NCBI GenBank assembly: GCA_005791165.1
Contig: SXXW01000016.1
Location: forward strand, 34,046-98,045
Direction: 5' to 3'
Source: Cytophagaceae bacterium
GTDB lineage: Bacteria; Bacteroidota; Bacteroidia; Cytophagales; Spirosomataceae
DNA: 64,000 nt
Part shown: positions 18,738 to 27,135 of the stretch, piece after piece
Layout: the number at the start of each line of letters is the position of its first letter
Numbering within the stretch: the stretch's first letter is position 1
Translations under genes and position numbers: made by a program
Notes under the pieces: generated by a model
Told to the model about the DNA's origin: nothing
Database searches by the model: none
What the model saw: the letters and a program-made list of their open reading frames with translations, nothing else

Positions 18738-20225
18738 TTATTTAATAATCAAGTTACTAGTCTTATACGAGAATACTTGTTGTTTCCCAGCGCTCTCTGG
18801 TTCATTCACCATTAAACCGGAAAAAGTGGCATTCTTGACATCGTCTAAGACAACGCTAGGTCTGTAATCCTTTTTAAGAGCTGTGAATGTGACATTATCA
18901 AAGGTAATTCCTTCCGCATGGCGTACATAAAACCCCCAAGCTGGAAGTTCCTTAAACTGTGAAAATTCTGGATAGGCATCTCGCATTTCAGGAATGCCAT
19001 CGAGTTCAGCAGGTGTTAAACCGCGTTTCGCATATAGAGGATTTCCACTTCCAGGGTATACAATTTGAATATTTTTGAGCGTCACATTTTGGATTTTGTT
19101 TTCTACCAATCCCACAATGCTGGCCGGTGAGATGTTACGAGGTAGGTCTTCAATGGGTCCTTCAAAATTATACCCTGCATCGGGTTTGCCCAAGGGTACC
19201 TCTGCATATACATTTGAGATACTAATGTTTTTCATGTAGGGTTTCTTTCCACTGCTCCAGCGATCTCCAATCCTCAAGTAAATGACATTCCCTGTGTTGA
19301 TGGAACGCACACCGTCAATCACAATATTTTCAATTTCGCCTCCATCAACGGCCGCGAAAGTTATGGCCGACCGAAATGTATCATAAATGGTCAAGTTGGT
19401 TACCTTGAAATTTTTAAATCCTCCACGCGACACGGTGCCAAATTTCAGTCCATTAGCACTAGACCGACCGACACAATTATCCACCACCACATTTTGACAC
19501 ATATGTTGGGCTGAATGCGATTTGAAACAAAGCACATCATCCGCTGCGTCAAAATAAGAATTTTTGATCACCACCCCATCGCAGTCCACCACATCGATTC
19601 CGTCATTATTCCAATAGGATTTACTGTCTACGGTGATATGGTCTACATACAAGTTTTTACATTGGTCGTAGGTTTGGTTCCAACTGGCGGGATCTTTCAG
19701 CGTGATGTCTATGATTTTGATATTGGTACATTCGCGGAAATAAATATTTTGTGGCCGATTGGTTTCGTTGGGCCGATCATATTTCAACGGGTCAACATAA
19801 ACACCGCGGTGGATGTAATTTACCATGTTATTTGCTGTAGTAAATCCACGACCGTTGATGATCCCTTTCCCTGTAATGCCAATATTTTCCTGATTGACCG
19901 CAAAAATCATGGACATCCAACCGATTTTTTTATCCTTAACGTAATCAAATGGATTGGTAGATCCCAAAATCGTTGCGCCGTAATCTAGTTGGAGCGTCAC
20001 ATTCGATTTCAAATAAATACTTCCAGTCACATAATTTCCAGATTCAAATACAAGCCTTCCACCTCCATGCTCATGGATAAAATCAATGGCTTTTTGAATG
20101 GAACATGTATTAAGCGTAAGGCCGTCATTTTTAACGCCAAATTCCGTGGCAATATAATCTTTGGCTGAGAGCTGAAAACCCAAAAGCAAGAAAAAGAATA
20201 GCGTAATTTTATTTTTATAGATCAT
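18738..20225 (-). CDS. Secreted GH28-family polygalacturonase-like enzyme
   Basis: This 495-aa protein has a signal peptide and a right-handed parallel beta-helix. Catalytic segments are YWNNDGIDVVDC (~residue 209) and FDAADDVLCFKS (~229), the GH28 carboxylate region. GLKFGTVSRGG and IYLRIGDRW occupy the positions of the GHG and RIK motifs but in divergent form, as in the rhamnogalacturonan or exo-acting relatives. Hydrolysis of galacturonosyl linkages in pectin-like polymers is the family function. It is 54% or so similar by eye to the preceding paralogue (estimate only), and the 12-base spacing shows they are cotranscribed. Confidence 0.85.
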   Translation of the reverse strand: MIYKNKITLFFFLLLGFQLSAKDYIATEFGVKNDGLTLNTCSIQKAIDFIHEHGGGRLVFESGNYVTGSIYLKSNVTLQLDYGATILGSTNPFDYVKDKKIGWMSMIFAVNQENIGITGKGIINGRGFTTANNMVNYIHRGVYVDPLKYDRPNETNRPQNIYFRECTNIKIIDITLKDPASWNQTYDQCKNLYVDHITVDSKSYWNNDGIDVVDCDGVVIKNSYFDAADDVLCFKSHSAQHMCQNVVVDNCVGRSSANGLKFGTVSRGGFKNFKVTNLTIYDTFRSAITFAAVDGGEIENIVIDGVRSINTGNVIYLRIGDRWSSGKKPYMKNISISNVYAEVPLGKPDAGYNFEGPIEDLPRNISPASIVGLVENKIQNVTLKNIQIVYPGSGNPLYAKRGLTPAELDGIPEMRDAYPEFSQFKELPAWGFYVRHAEGITFDNVTFTALKKDYRPSVVLDDVKNATFSGLMVNEPESAGKQQVFSYKTSNLIIK

Positions 20226-20237
20226 AGGTTGGGTCGG

Positions 20238-21722
20238 TTATTTCTTGAGCAACACTTCAGAAGACTTATACGTATGTACTTGTTTCTTCTTATTACTTTC
20301 AGGTTCGATGTACTTCATTTTAGAAAAAGTGGCTCCTTGCACATCATCTAAGACGATGGCCGGTCGGTATTCCTTTCCTTGCGCAGTTAATGTTACATTT
20401 TCAATGGTTAGATTTTTAACATGTCGAACGTAAAATCCCCATGCTGGCAATTCCTTGAATTGAGAATATTCCGGATAAGCAGCTGGCATTTCTGGAATAC
20501 TATCTAGGTCAGCGGGCTTAATACCTCGATAGGCGTAAGTTGGGTTGCTGTTTCCTGGCACAACTATTTGGATATTGCGGAGGGTTACATTTGAAATGTA
20601 TTGTCCTGGCAAACCTACGATGCTAGCAGGTGAAATGTTACGTGGAAGGTCTTCAACGGGCCCCTCGTATTCTCTTCCCGCATCTGGTTTTGAATTAGGG
20701 ATTTCGCAATACATATTCTGAATCGTAATGTTATTCATGGAACCTGTTCTGCCTTTGTTCCAACGAGCACCTATTCTCAAGTAAATAGAGTTTCCTGTAT
20801 TATAGGCATATAAACTGTCGACAAAAATATTGTCAATCACCCCTCCATCGGGAGTGGCGATGGTAATCGCGGAACGAAATGTATCATATACTTTATTGTT
20901 GACAATCTTAAAATTCTTATACCCGCCTGAGGTTACCGTTCCAAATTTTATGCCATTCGCGCTAGATCTAGCTACATTATTTCGAACTTCTACATTTTCG
21001 CAAAGCTTTGTGGGGTCATGCGATTTAAAACAGATGGCATCATCACTTGCGTCAATAAATGAATTGCTAAGGACCACATTTTTACAATCGACAATATCGA
21101 TTCCATCGTTGTTCCAAAAAGCTTTGCTGTCGACCGTGATTTTGTCAATTTTCAAATTCTCACATTGATCAAACACAACGACCCATTCTGCCGCATTTTT
21201 AACCATGATGCCTGAAACTTCCACATTTTTACATTCACGAAAGTAAATGCCTTTTGGCCTACGTAGCGCAGGACGGTCGTTGGCTAGTTCATCTTTAAGT
21301 ATTCCCTTTTGCACTTGATCTAATAGGGTATATGCTAAATCTCGGCCTTGGCCGTCGATCACCCCTTTGCCAGTTAATCCGATATTTTCTGCTTTATAGG
21401 CGGATATTAGCGATGAGAAATGAGGGCCATTAATGTTATAATCATATATGTTGGTAGAACCGACAATCGTAGCCCCTTCCTCCAAATGAATGGTTACATT
21501 GGATTTTAGTTGGATGGTTCCTGTTAAATACCTTCCCACATAAAATACGAGTCGGCCCCCGCCTTTTTCATGGATAAAATCGATGGCTTTTTGAATCGAG
21601 GTGGTATTCATTGTCGTCCCATTGGATTTTATTCCAAACATGGAAGCCTTGTAATCTTCTGCTTGCGCATGAAAGCATATGAAAATAGTCAAAGGAATGA
21701 CTATTAGTAGATTCTTCATCAT
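20238..21722 (-). CDS. Secreted GH28-family polygalacturonase-like enzyme, first gene of the operon
   Basis: This 494-aa protein is the first of three tandem paralogues. It has a signal peptide, the beta-helix start YKASMFGIKSNGTTMN, catalytic segments FWNNDGIDIVDC (~205) and IDASDDAICFKS (~226), and the late blocks GIKFGTVTSGG and YLRIGARWN. The paralogue order (full, full, short) suggests tandem duplication and divergence. It is divergent from the small membrane protein gene at 21858; the space between is about 130 bases and AT-rich. Together with GH78 and GH16 it suggests attack on a rhamnogalacturonan-like polymer, which is inference. Confidence 0.87.
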   Translation of the reverse strand: MMKNLLIVIPLTIFICFHAQAEDYKASMFGIKSNGTTMNTTSIQKAIDFIHEKGGGRLVFYVGRYLTGTIQLKSNVTIHLEEGATIVGSTNIYDYNINGPHFSSLISAYKAENIGLTGKGVIDGQGRDLAYTLLDQVQKGILKDELANDRPALRRPKGIYFRECKNVEVSGIMVKNAAEWVVVFDQCENLKIDKITVDSKAFWNNDGIDIVDCKNVVLSNSFIDASDDAICFKSHDPTKLCENVEVRNNVARSSANGIKFGTVTSGGYKNFKIVNNKVYDTFRSAITIATPDGGVIDNIFVDSLYAYNTGNSIYLRIGARWNKGRTGSMNNITIQNMYCEIPNSKPDAGREYEGPVEDLPRNISPASIVGLPGQYISNVTLRNIQIVVPGNSNPTYAYRGIKPADLDSIPEMPAAYPEYSQFKELPAWGFYVRHVKNLTIENVTLTAQGKEYRPAIVLDDVQGATFSKMKYIEPESNKKKQVHTYKSSEVLLKK

Positions 21723-21857
21723 AGAATGATAGGTTTTAGAGCGAAGTGCAAAATTGATTCAAACAACAATTTAACTTCATATTTTTCAAATATAAATATT
21801 CTTTTAATGCTCTGCAATAATTAAGGTTTGTATAAATTAGCGTATTCAATTTTTGAT

Positions 21858-22058
21858 ATGAAAAAAAATACTAAATTAAGGTGGTTACTTCAATCGGCGG
21901 GAGGTTTGATTTTAACGGGTGCCGGGTTATCTTTAGCCATTGATGCTGGAATTACGAAAATGCAAGGAGGGGAATGGTTTTGGTATGGAACGGGGGCCCT
22001 CGTTGTATTCCAAGCAGGCTTATGTTGCGTGATTGACTCTGTTCGGTTTAAAAATTGA
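21858..22058 (+). CDS. Small two-helix membrane protein of unknown function
   Basis: The ATG at 21858 (MKKNTKLRW) is preferred over the track start ten codons upstream. The 66-aa product has two hydrophobic segments, about LLQSAGGLILTGAGLSLAI and WYGTGALVVFQAGLCCVI, joined by a short charged loop, so both ends probably face the same side of the inner membrane. Family not recognised. The ceramidase-like gene starts 78 bases downstream with a hairpin between. Confidence 0.6.
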   Translation: MKKNTKLRWLLQSAGGLILTGAGLSLAIDAGITKMQGGEWFWYGTGALVVFQAGLCCVIDSVRFKN

Positions 22059-22099
22059 TTGGTCTTTTCCGCGAGTAAATTGTTTTTTGTTGGTGCAGA

Positions 22100-22119
22100 A
22101 ACCGATTTAAAAATCGGTT
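22100..22119 (+). repeat. Inverted repeat between the small membrane gene and the ceramidase-like gene
   Basis: AACCGATTT and AAATCGGTT are exact reverse complements separated by two bases. There is no T-run after it, so it may be a weak terminator, an RNA hairpin in the leader of the next gene, or an operator. Confidence 0.4.
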
Positions 22120-22136
22120 GAAATATAAATTTTGAT

Positions 22137-23543
22137 ATGAAAAAAAGCAGAAAAATAACGCTTGTTTTTGCAAGCATATTAGGTAGCCTCTTTATTGCGC
22201 TATTTTTTTTAATTTCTTGTCGGGTTGATCATACTCCTTATTTTAATTCAACTTATTATCAAAATACATCTTCTAGGTTGGACAGCCTAAAGAAAAAACG
22301 TATCCTAATTAACGATTTCGTCGAAGCGGGATTTTCTAAAGTCAACATAACGCCTAGTGTAGGTAATGTTAAGGATAGCGTCGAGGTGGGCCAATTTAAA
22401 GAAGCACCCTTAGCAGGTTTTGGTGCACGCAAGGGAAAAAGTGCCACAGGAACTCATGATAGTATTTTTGTAAAAGCGGCGGCGATAAAAGTGGGTACTC
22501 AGTTGGTGGTTATTGTAGGAGCTGATATATTAATTATGCCACCTAATATTATTGACGATGTCACATTGTTACTCGCAAAAAAAGGCATTCAGCGGAGCCA
22601 AGTGTTTTATTCGGCTTCGCATACGCATTCTAGTATTGGGGCTTGGGGCCCAGGATTCATCGGCGAACAATTTGCTGGTCCAGCAAATCCACGGATTAAT
22701 CAATGGCTGGTTCGTCAAATTGCTCAAGCCGTGACGCTTGCGATCTCCGATCTTAAACCCGCTCAGATTGGCAACGGTTATTTTAATGCGGCTCCTTATA
22801 CCCGCAATAGGCTTGTTGGCGAGTCAGGAACCAAAAACAACGATTTTAATTTTATTTCCATTCATCAAAAAGGAGGTCGAAAGGCCGTGATTGGTTCTTT
22901 TGGAGCACATGCCACGACCATCGGCGCAGATAACATGCAATTCAGTGCTGATTACCCTGGTTATTGGCAACGAAAAATGGAACGCGGGTCTGTTGACCTA
23001 GCGATTTTCTGTGGAGGCTCTGTTGGCAGTCAAAGTCCATCAGGTGAGGGCAATGGCTTTGAAAAGCCTAAAAAAATAGGGGAGTCGCTGGCCGATAGCC
23101 TTGAGATTTATTTAGGTAGGGTCGAGCTTAAAGACAAAATTGATTTGTCGGCGATGAGTCTGAAAATGGACTTGCCGGATTATAACATTCGGTTGACGAC
23201 CAACATGCATTTCTCCACTTGGTTTAGTAAAAAATTAATGCCATTGCCAGAAAATGTATACTTGCAAGTCATTAAAATCGGAAATTTAATTTGGTTTACC
23301 ACACCATGTGATTTCAGTGGGGAGTTTGCGCGCCAATTAAAAGACGCGTTGGCGACAAAAGGGTTTAATGCCAATGTGACTAGTTTTAACGGAAGTTATG
23401 TGGGTTATATTATACCCGGAAAATACTTTTACCTCGATTCGTATGAACCTAAGACGATGGGGTGGTTTGGGCCTAATATGGGGGAATATACCTTTGAGTT
23501 AATGAGGCATTTGTCGGAAATCATTACGCAGCCTGTTCGGTAA
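22137..23543 (+). CDS. Neutral/alkaline ceramidase N-terminal-domain lipoprotein
   Basis: The leader ends in the lipobox LISC. The mature part matches the N-terminal catalytic domain of neutral ceramidases (PF04734): FSKVNITPSVGN, PLAGFGARKGK, IFVKAAAIKVGTQLVVIVGADIL, and the zinc-ligand block YSASHTHSSIGAWGPG. At 468 aa it lacks the C-terminal Ig-like domain of full ceramidases, as many bacterial relatives do. Family members hydrolyse N-acyl bonds of sphingolipids, but the many short Bacteroidota and Planctomycetes versions lie near sugar-metabolism genes and their substrates are unproven. Confidence 0.85.
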   Translation: MKKSRKITLVFASILGSLFIALFFLISCRVDHTPYFNSTYYQNTSSRLDSLKKKRILINDFVEAGFSKVNITPSVGNVKDSVEVGQFKEAPLAGFGARKGKSATGTHDSIFVKAAAIKVGTQLVVIVGADILIMPPNIIDDVTLLLAKKGIQRSQVFYSASHTHSSIGAWGPGFIGEQFAGPANPRINQWLVRQIAQAVTLAISDLKPAQIGNGYFNAAPYTRNRLVGESGTKNNDFNFISIHQKGGRKAVIGSFGAHATTIGADNMQFSADYPGYWQRKMERGSVDLAIFCGGSVGSQSPSGEGNGFEKPKKIGESLADSLEIYLGRVELKDKIDLSAMSLKMDLPDYNIRLTTNMHFSTWFSKKLMPLPENVYLQVIKIGNLIWFTTPCDFSGEFARQLKDALATKGFNANVTSFNGSYVGYIIPGKYFYLDSYEPKTMGWFGPNMGEYTFELMRHLSEIITQPVR

Positions 23544-23640
23544 ATTATCTTCAAATATTTAGACATTGATGATAAGACATCCTTAAAATTATGGGGTTTT
23601 TATTGAAGTTGAATCTAAATGAGATGAATTAAATATGTTA

Positions 23641-23681
23641 GTAAATGTCAAGTTATATGTTTACTTTTGAATTTTAAAAGT
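23641..23681 (+). promoter_or_regulatory. Promoter and overlapping palindrome of the mobile-mystery A/B module
   Basis: TACTTTTG (23662-23669) matches the Bacteroidota -7 element TAnnTTTG. Overlapping it, ACTTTT and AAAAGT form an inverted repeat (23663-23681) with a 7-base centre. A wider pair, AGTAAA at 23640 and TTTACT at 23660, lies over the spacer. This is the expected place for an operator of the XRE protein encoded 20 bases downstream. Confidence 0.35.
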
Positions 23682-23700
23682 CAATATATAATTTTACTTT

Positions 23701-24159
23701 ATGAAAAATAAATCTCTGCAGTTTCAGCAATTGAATAATAAAATGTTAGATTTTGGTGTGCTTAAGCAAGTTGCCATTCCACCTACTGGGTGGGTAAAAG
23801 CGATACGTACTTCTTTTGGTATGTCTATGCAACAATTAGGTAATAAATTAGATATATCAAAGCAGGCCATTTTGGATATAGAAAAGCGAGAACAAATTGG
23901 ATCTATCACCATTAAGTCCTTGAAAGAAATAGCTCAGGTGATGGATATGCAATTGGTCTATGGGCTAGTTCCTAATGATGGTTCATTAGATCTTTTAATT
24001 GAAAAAAGGGCGACTGAACTCGCTACTAAAATTGTGCTTCGTACCTATCATACCATGAAGCTCGAAGATCAAGGTATAAGTCAACAGCGTATCAAAAATG
24101 CTATTAAAGAACGAGCTGAAGAGATTAAAAAGGAGATGCCTAAAATATTATGGGATTAA
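23701..24159 (+). CDS. Mobile mystery protein A (XRE-type antitoxin/regulator)
   Basis: This 152-aa protein matches TIGR02612-type 'mobile mystery protein A'. An XRE helix-turn-helix spans ~residues 35-90 (SMQQLGNKLDISKQAILDIEKRE, then ITIKSLKEIAQVMDM), and the long charged C-terminal helix region ends in KEMPKILWD. The gene overlaps the Fic gene by 10 bases, typical of antitoxin-toxin order. It probably represses its own promoter and counteracts the Fic partner. The pair moves between genomes by definition of the family, but no transposase or integrase is seen beside it here. Confidence 0.85.
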   Translation: MKNKSLQFQQLNNKMLDFGVLKQVAIPPTGWVKAIRTSFGMSMQQLGNKLDISKQAILDIEKREQIGSITIKSLKEIAQVMDMQLVYGLVPNDGSLDLLIEKRATELATKIVLRTYHTMKLEDQGISQQRIKNAIKERAEEIKKEMPKILWD

Positions 24160-24746
24160 TTTTAGATTACCTCGTTGGCCAAACTCCTTTAAGCGAAGAA
24201 GAAATGGATGGTTTACTCATTCCAACGATGACAACTCGTGGCGAGTTGGATGAATTTGAACAAAAAAATATTGAACAAGCTGTTCAATGGACCATGGGCC
24301 GTAACTTTAGGCCAGACTTAATATTCGCTGAAGATTTTATTCGTAAGGTGCATCGAAAAATGTATGCTGATGTGTGGACTTGGGCTGGGGATTTTCGTAA
24401 AGCCAACAAAAATTTAGGGATTGACAAATTCCAAATACCTACTCAGCTTAAAAATTTACTAGATGATATTATATATTGGCACGAAAACAAAACCTACCTC
24501 CCAGATGAAATTGCGTTAAGGTTCAAGCACCGACTTGTTAGTATACATTGCTTTCCAAACGGCAACGGTCGACATAGCCGATTAATGGCTGATATTATTA
24601 TCGAAAAGATATATAAGCTTGATGTGTTTAGTTGGGGTGCGTCCAAAAATGCCAATACTAATGACACTCGGGCAGCCTATCTAAAAGCAATTAAAACGGC
24701 TGATAGAGGTGATTATAGATTATTGCTGAATTTTGCTAGATCTTGA
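24150..24746 (+). CDS. Mobile mystery protein B (Fic/DOC-family protein)
   Basis: This 198-aa protein is a Fic-fold enzyme of the TIGR02613 type. The active-site loop reads HCFPNGNGRHSR with His133; the general Fic motif HxFx(D/E)GNGRxxR has Asn at the metal-binding acidic position. RKVHRKMYADVWTWAGDFRK is the conserved segment before the core. Fic enzymes transfer AMP or other phosphate-linked groups to protein hydroxyls; the Asn change could alter metal use or the donor. Its 5' end overlaps gene A by 10 bases (translation coupling). It most likely acts as the toxin of the pair. Confidence 0.88.
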   Translation: MGLILDYLVGQTPLSEEEMDGLLIPTMTTRGELDEFEQKNIEQAVQWTMGRNFRPDLIFAEDFIRKVHRKMYADVWTWAGDFRKANKNLGIDKFQIPTQLKNLLDDIIYWHENKTYLPDEIALRFKHRLVSIHCFPNGNGRHSRLMADIIIEKIYKLDVFSWGASKNANTNDTRAAYLKAIKTADRGDYRLLLNFARS

Positions 24747-24796
24747 AATCCATTTGAACGATTTTTAGATTCTACCTTGCTAATAAATCGACTTGA

Positions 24797-25075
24797 TTAC
24801 AATTTTTTTTGCTGCACCCCTTGATCAAAAACTTCTTCGTACTCTAAGACATCTTGTTTGTCATATCGGATCCAAGGGCCGTGTTTCTGTCCGCCTTTAA
24901 AATTGCCGACTTGCCATAGTTGGCCTGTTTCACGGTAAAATATCCATTCTCCTTCCATCACTTCATTTACGGATCGTCCTTTCGCTTTTACTTTTCCATT
25001 CTTGAAATAATATGTTAATTGGTCTCCCAATTGCTCAAATGTTTTTTGGCCGTTTGAATAGCTTTTGTTTTTCAT
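24797..25075 (-). CDS. MORN-repeat (YwqK-like) small protein
   Basis: This 92-aa protein has no signal peptide and contains two to three MORN-like hairpins: DQLTYYFKNGKVKAKGR, GEWIFYRETGQLWQVGNF and GPWIRYDKQDVLEYEEVF. The pattern of YwqK-family proteins (G-x-W-x-x-Y, then x-N-G-x) is clear. YwqK in Bacillus is described as an antitoxin, but most Bacteroidota MORN proteins have no known partner. It lies next to the mobile-mystery pair but on the opposite strand, so association is not implied. Small inverted repeats lie in its upstream region (25089-25147). Confidence 0.7.
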   Translation of the reverse strand: MKNKSYSNGQKTFEQLGDQLTYYFKNGKVKAKGRSVNEVMEGEWIFYRETGQLWQVGNFKGGQKHGPWIRYDKQDVLEYEEVFDQGVQQKKL

Positions 25076-25233
25076 TATCGTGCAGGGTCAATGGACTTGT
25101 TGTTCTACCATTGTTCCCAAATATAGTCATTGATGTGGAGTCAATGAACACAGATAGGTCCACGTAGGCTGATCAATCAAGTGAAATTCGCGAGACTATT
25201 TGAATCAAATGGATTTTGCTAAATAAAAATAAA

Positions 25234-25270
25234 GAACGTTTAGACAGTTAGATAATTTGTCTAAACGTTC
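25234..25270 (-). terminator. Terminator of the Gfo/Idh/MocA gene
   Basis: GAACGTTTAGACA and TGTCTAAACGTTC form a perfect 13-bp stem with an 11-nt loop. Read on the minus strand it is followed by TTTATTTTTATTT, 13 bases after the stop. Confidence 0.8.
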
Positions 25271-25282
25271 TCAACGATTTTT

Positions 25283-26629
25283 TTACAATTTTGGCTCCCA
25301 GCCTTTTTCGTATTCACGTCCCCAAAGCTTCATTCCATCCTTGTCCAAAATACGGCCATTGACTGTGTCTATTTTGAATGACTTGTTTATGCGGTAGGAA
25401 ATATTAGCATAATGGCACATCATTTGGCTGATAGCACCTTCTTCGATCGGCGAGTTTAATTTGGTTTCTTTTCCACGAATCACGTTGAAAAAGTTTGCTA
25501 CGTGTGTGTCGGTCATGTCGCCACCGCCGCCTAATGTATTTCCTGCTTCAGAACCTGAGGATTTGCTATCCTTGATTTTTTTTCCTGCTCGGTCGAAGAG
25601 CGTATAACCTTCTCGGTTGACAAAAACGCTACCCTCGCTTCCGAAAATAATCGTTCCACGATCGCTTCCGTAGGTTTTATAGCCAGAACGACTCTTGCCA
25701 TCCCATTGAATAACTTTATTATCAGGGAATTGGAAAGTGGCATCCATGGTGTCGTACATAACCCAACCGTCATTTTTGAAATGTCTTTTGGCCGCTTCTA
25801 CATACACGTGTTCAGGATATTTAACTTGGAGTGCCCAGCGAGCAACGTCTAATTCATGCGTGGCATTGTTGCCCGTTTCGCCAGTTCCCCAGTGCCATCC
25901 ATACCAGTGCCAATTGTAATCCCAGGTGTCGGCGGTGTATTCTTGGTGTGGTGCGGGACCCTGCCATAGATTCCAGTCTAATCCTTCTGGAATTGGCGCC
26001 TTTTTTTCAATAGGCACTTCACCGCGCTCGTTGGAATAAAAGGCTACTGCCTTGTAAACATCGCCGATAACCCCTTTGTGAATTTCAGAAATGATGTCTT
26101 GGGATTCTTTGGCGGAACGCTGTTGGTTCCCCATTTGGACTACCTTGCCATATTTTTTTTGAAATGCTACCAATAATTCGCCTTCGCGTGGATTCTGACT
26201 ACATGGTTTTTCGATGTACACATGTTTGCCTGCTTGCATCGCCATCCAAGTACCTGGTGCGTGCCAATGATCTGGAGTTGCATTAAAGATGGCATCAACA
26301 GTTTTATCATTCCAAACATCGTGAATGTCATTCACTAATTTTGCATTTCCTGTTACTTTTCCTTGCAAATCGCGACCTACCTTTTCGCGTTGCTTTTTCA
26401 TTACATCGCAGATATAAGCTACATCTACATTGTTGTTTTTGTTTTTTAGTGCAGCATAATACGCACCTACTCGGCGGCCACATCCCATCAATGCGACGTT
26501 TAGTCGGTCATTTGCTCCGATGATTCGGGCATAACTCTTGGCACTAAAAGCGGAATTGATGTTTCCTAGGCTGATTCCTGCAGCACCTAAGGCTACTTGT
26601 TGAATGAATTTTCTACGATTGTTACTCAT
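25283..26629 (-). CDS. Gfo/Idh/MocA-family oxidoreductase with Tat-like leader
   Basis: This 448-aa protein starts with MSNNRRKFIQQVALGAAGI, a twin-arginine-type leader, so it is probably folded with NAD(P) before export. The Rossmann block NVALMGCGRRVGAYYAALK and the conserved EKPCSQNPREGE (the Lys of EKP is the usual catalytic Lys) identify the family. Family enzymes oxidise or reduce sugar-like substrates or act in glycosidic-bond cleavage through a 3-keto intermediate. A DUF1080 (keto-disaccharide hydrolase type) gene occurs further along the window, but not adjacent. It is divergent from the GH43-like gene, with a 506-base AT-rich gap. Confidence 0.88.
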   Translation of the reverse strand: MSNNRRKFIQQVALGAAGISLGNINSAFSAKSYARIIGANDRLNVALMGCGRRVGAYYAALKNKNNNVDVAYICDVMKKQREKVGRDLQGKVTGNAKLVNDIHDVWNDKTVDAIFNATPDHWHAPGTWMAMQAGKHVYIEKPCSQNPREGELLVAFQKKYGKVVQMGNQQRSAKESQDIISEIHKGVIGDVYKAVAFYSNERGEVPIEKKAPIPEGLDWNLWQGPAPHQEYTADTWDYNWHWYGWHWGTGETGNNATHELDVARWALQVKYPEHVYVEAAKRHFKNDGWVMYDTMDATFQFPDNKVIQWDGKSRSGYKTYGSDRGTIIFGSEGSVFVNREGYTLFDRAGKKIKDSKSSGSEAGNTLGGGGDMTDTHVANFFNVIRGKETKLNSPIEEGAISQMMCHYANISYRINKSFKIDTVNGRILDKDGMKLWGREYEKGWEPKL

Positions 26630-26887
26630 ATCTTGATTTAAATAGGTTGTTTAATCAAATCTTTGATCTCATAATTTCGAGTTGATCGATTTTTTTTTGA
26701 AAAGATAAAAATAAGAAAAATTTTCAAAAAGATGGATTTGTTTATGTGATTTAATTGGCCTTTTTATGCATTATGACGTAAGAATTTATATGATTTTTTT
26801 CATCTTTTAGCATGAATGAAATAGTCATAATAAAGCATTTTAACCATAACAAATTTCTTTTCAAAAATTAAATCGAATGCTAGTTTA

Positions 26888-26986
26888 ATGGCCATTTTAG
26901 TACAACATGAATGCTTGCATATTGGTCAAATGGCTACTTTGAAAAAGTATACCACAGGTATTCCAATGAAATTAAGAAAGCCCTAG
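26888..26986 (+). pseudogene. Possible DinB-family C-terminal remnant
   Basis: The gap between 26630 and 27135 holds no complete gene. A 32-codon frame here reads MAILVQHECLHIGQMATLKK, and the frame stays open for about 17 codons further upstream without a start. The H-E-x-x-H-I-G-Q signature resembles the last helix of DinB-superfamily proteins. No upstream part of such a domain was found in other frames. It is best read as a decayed fragment; chance is possible given its size. Confidence 0.3.
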
Positions 26987-27003
26987 GCATTGCATGAATC
27001 TTG

Positions 27004-27034
27004 TTTGAATATTTAAAATAAACGTATACTTTAG
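27004..27034 (+). promoter_or_regulatory. Promoter-like elements upstream of the GH43-like gene
   Basis: TTTG (27004-27007) and TACTTTAG (27027-27034, one mismatch to TAnnTTTG) are 19 bases apart, the usual Bacteroidota spacing, about 100 bases before the ATG. Confidence 0.35.
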
Positions 27035-27135
27035 CATTCATAAGCAAAATAAATACTTACTTAAAAAATAATAATCAAAACGATGATTACAAATAAAACG
27101 ATATGCAGTTTTTGTTTGGTTATTATATTTAGCCT

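Noticed and set aside
19515-19988. 157-aa plus-strand ORF opposite the second GH28-like gene
   Set aside because: It lies wholly antisense to a well-supported gene and has no leader or family features.
24797-25075. MORN/YwqK protein as antitoxin of the mobile-mystery pair
   Set aside because: Opposite strand and separate promoter; gene A is the better antitoxin candidate.
25089-25147. Two short inverted repeats (CAATGG/CCATTG and TCATTGA/TCAATGA) upstream of the MORN gene
   Set aside because: Arms of 6-7 bp in AT-rich DNA are weak evidence; noted but not called as an operator.
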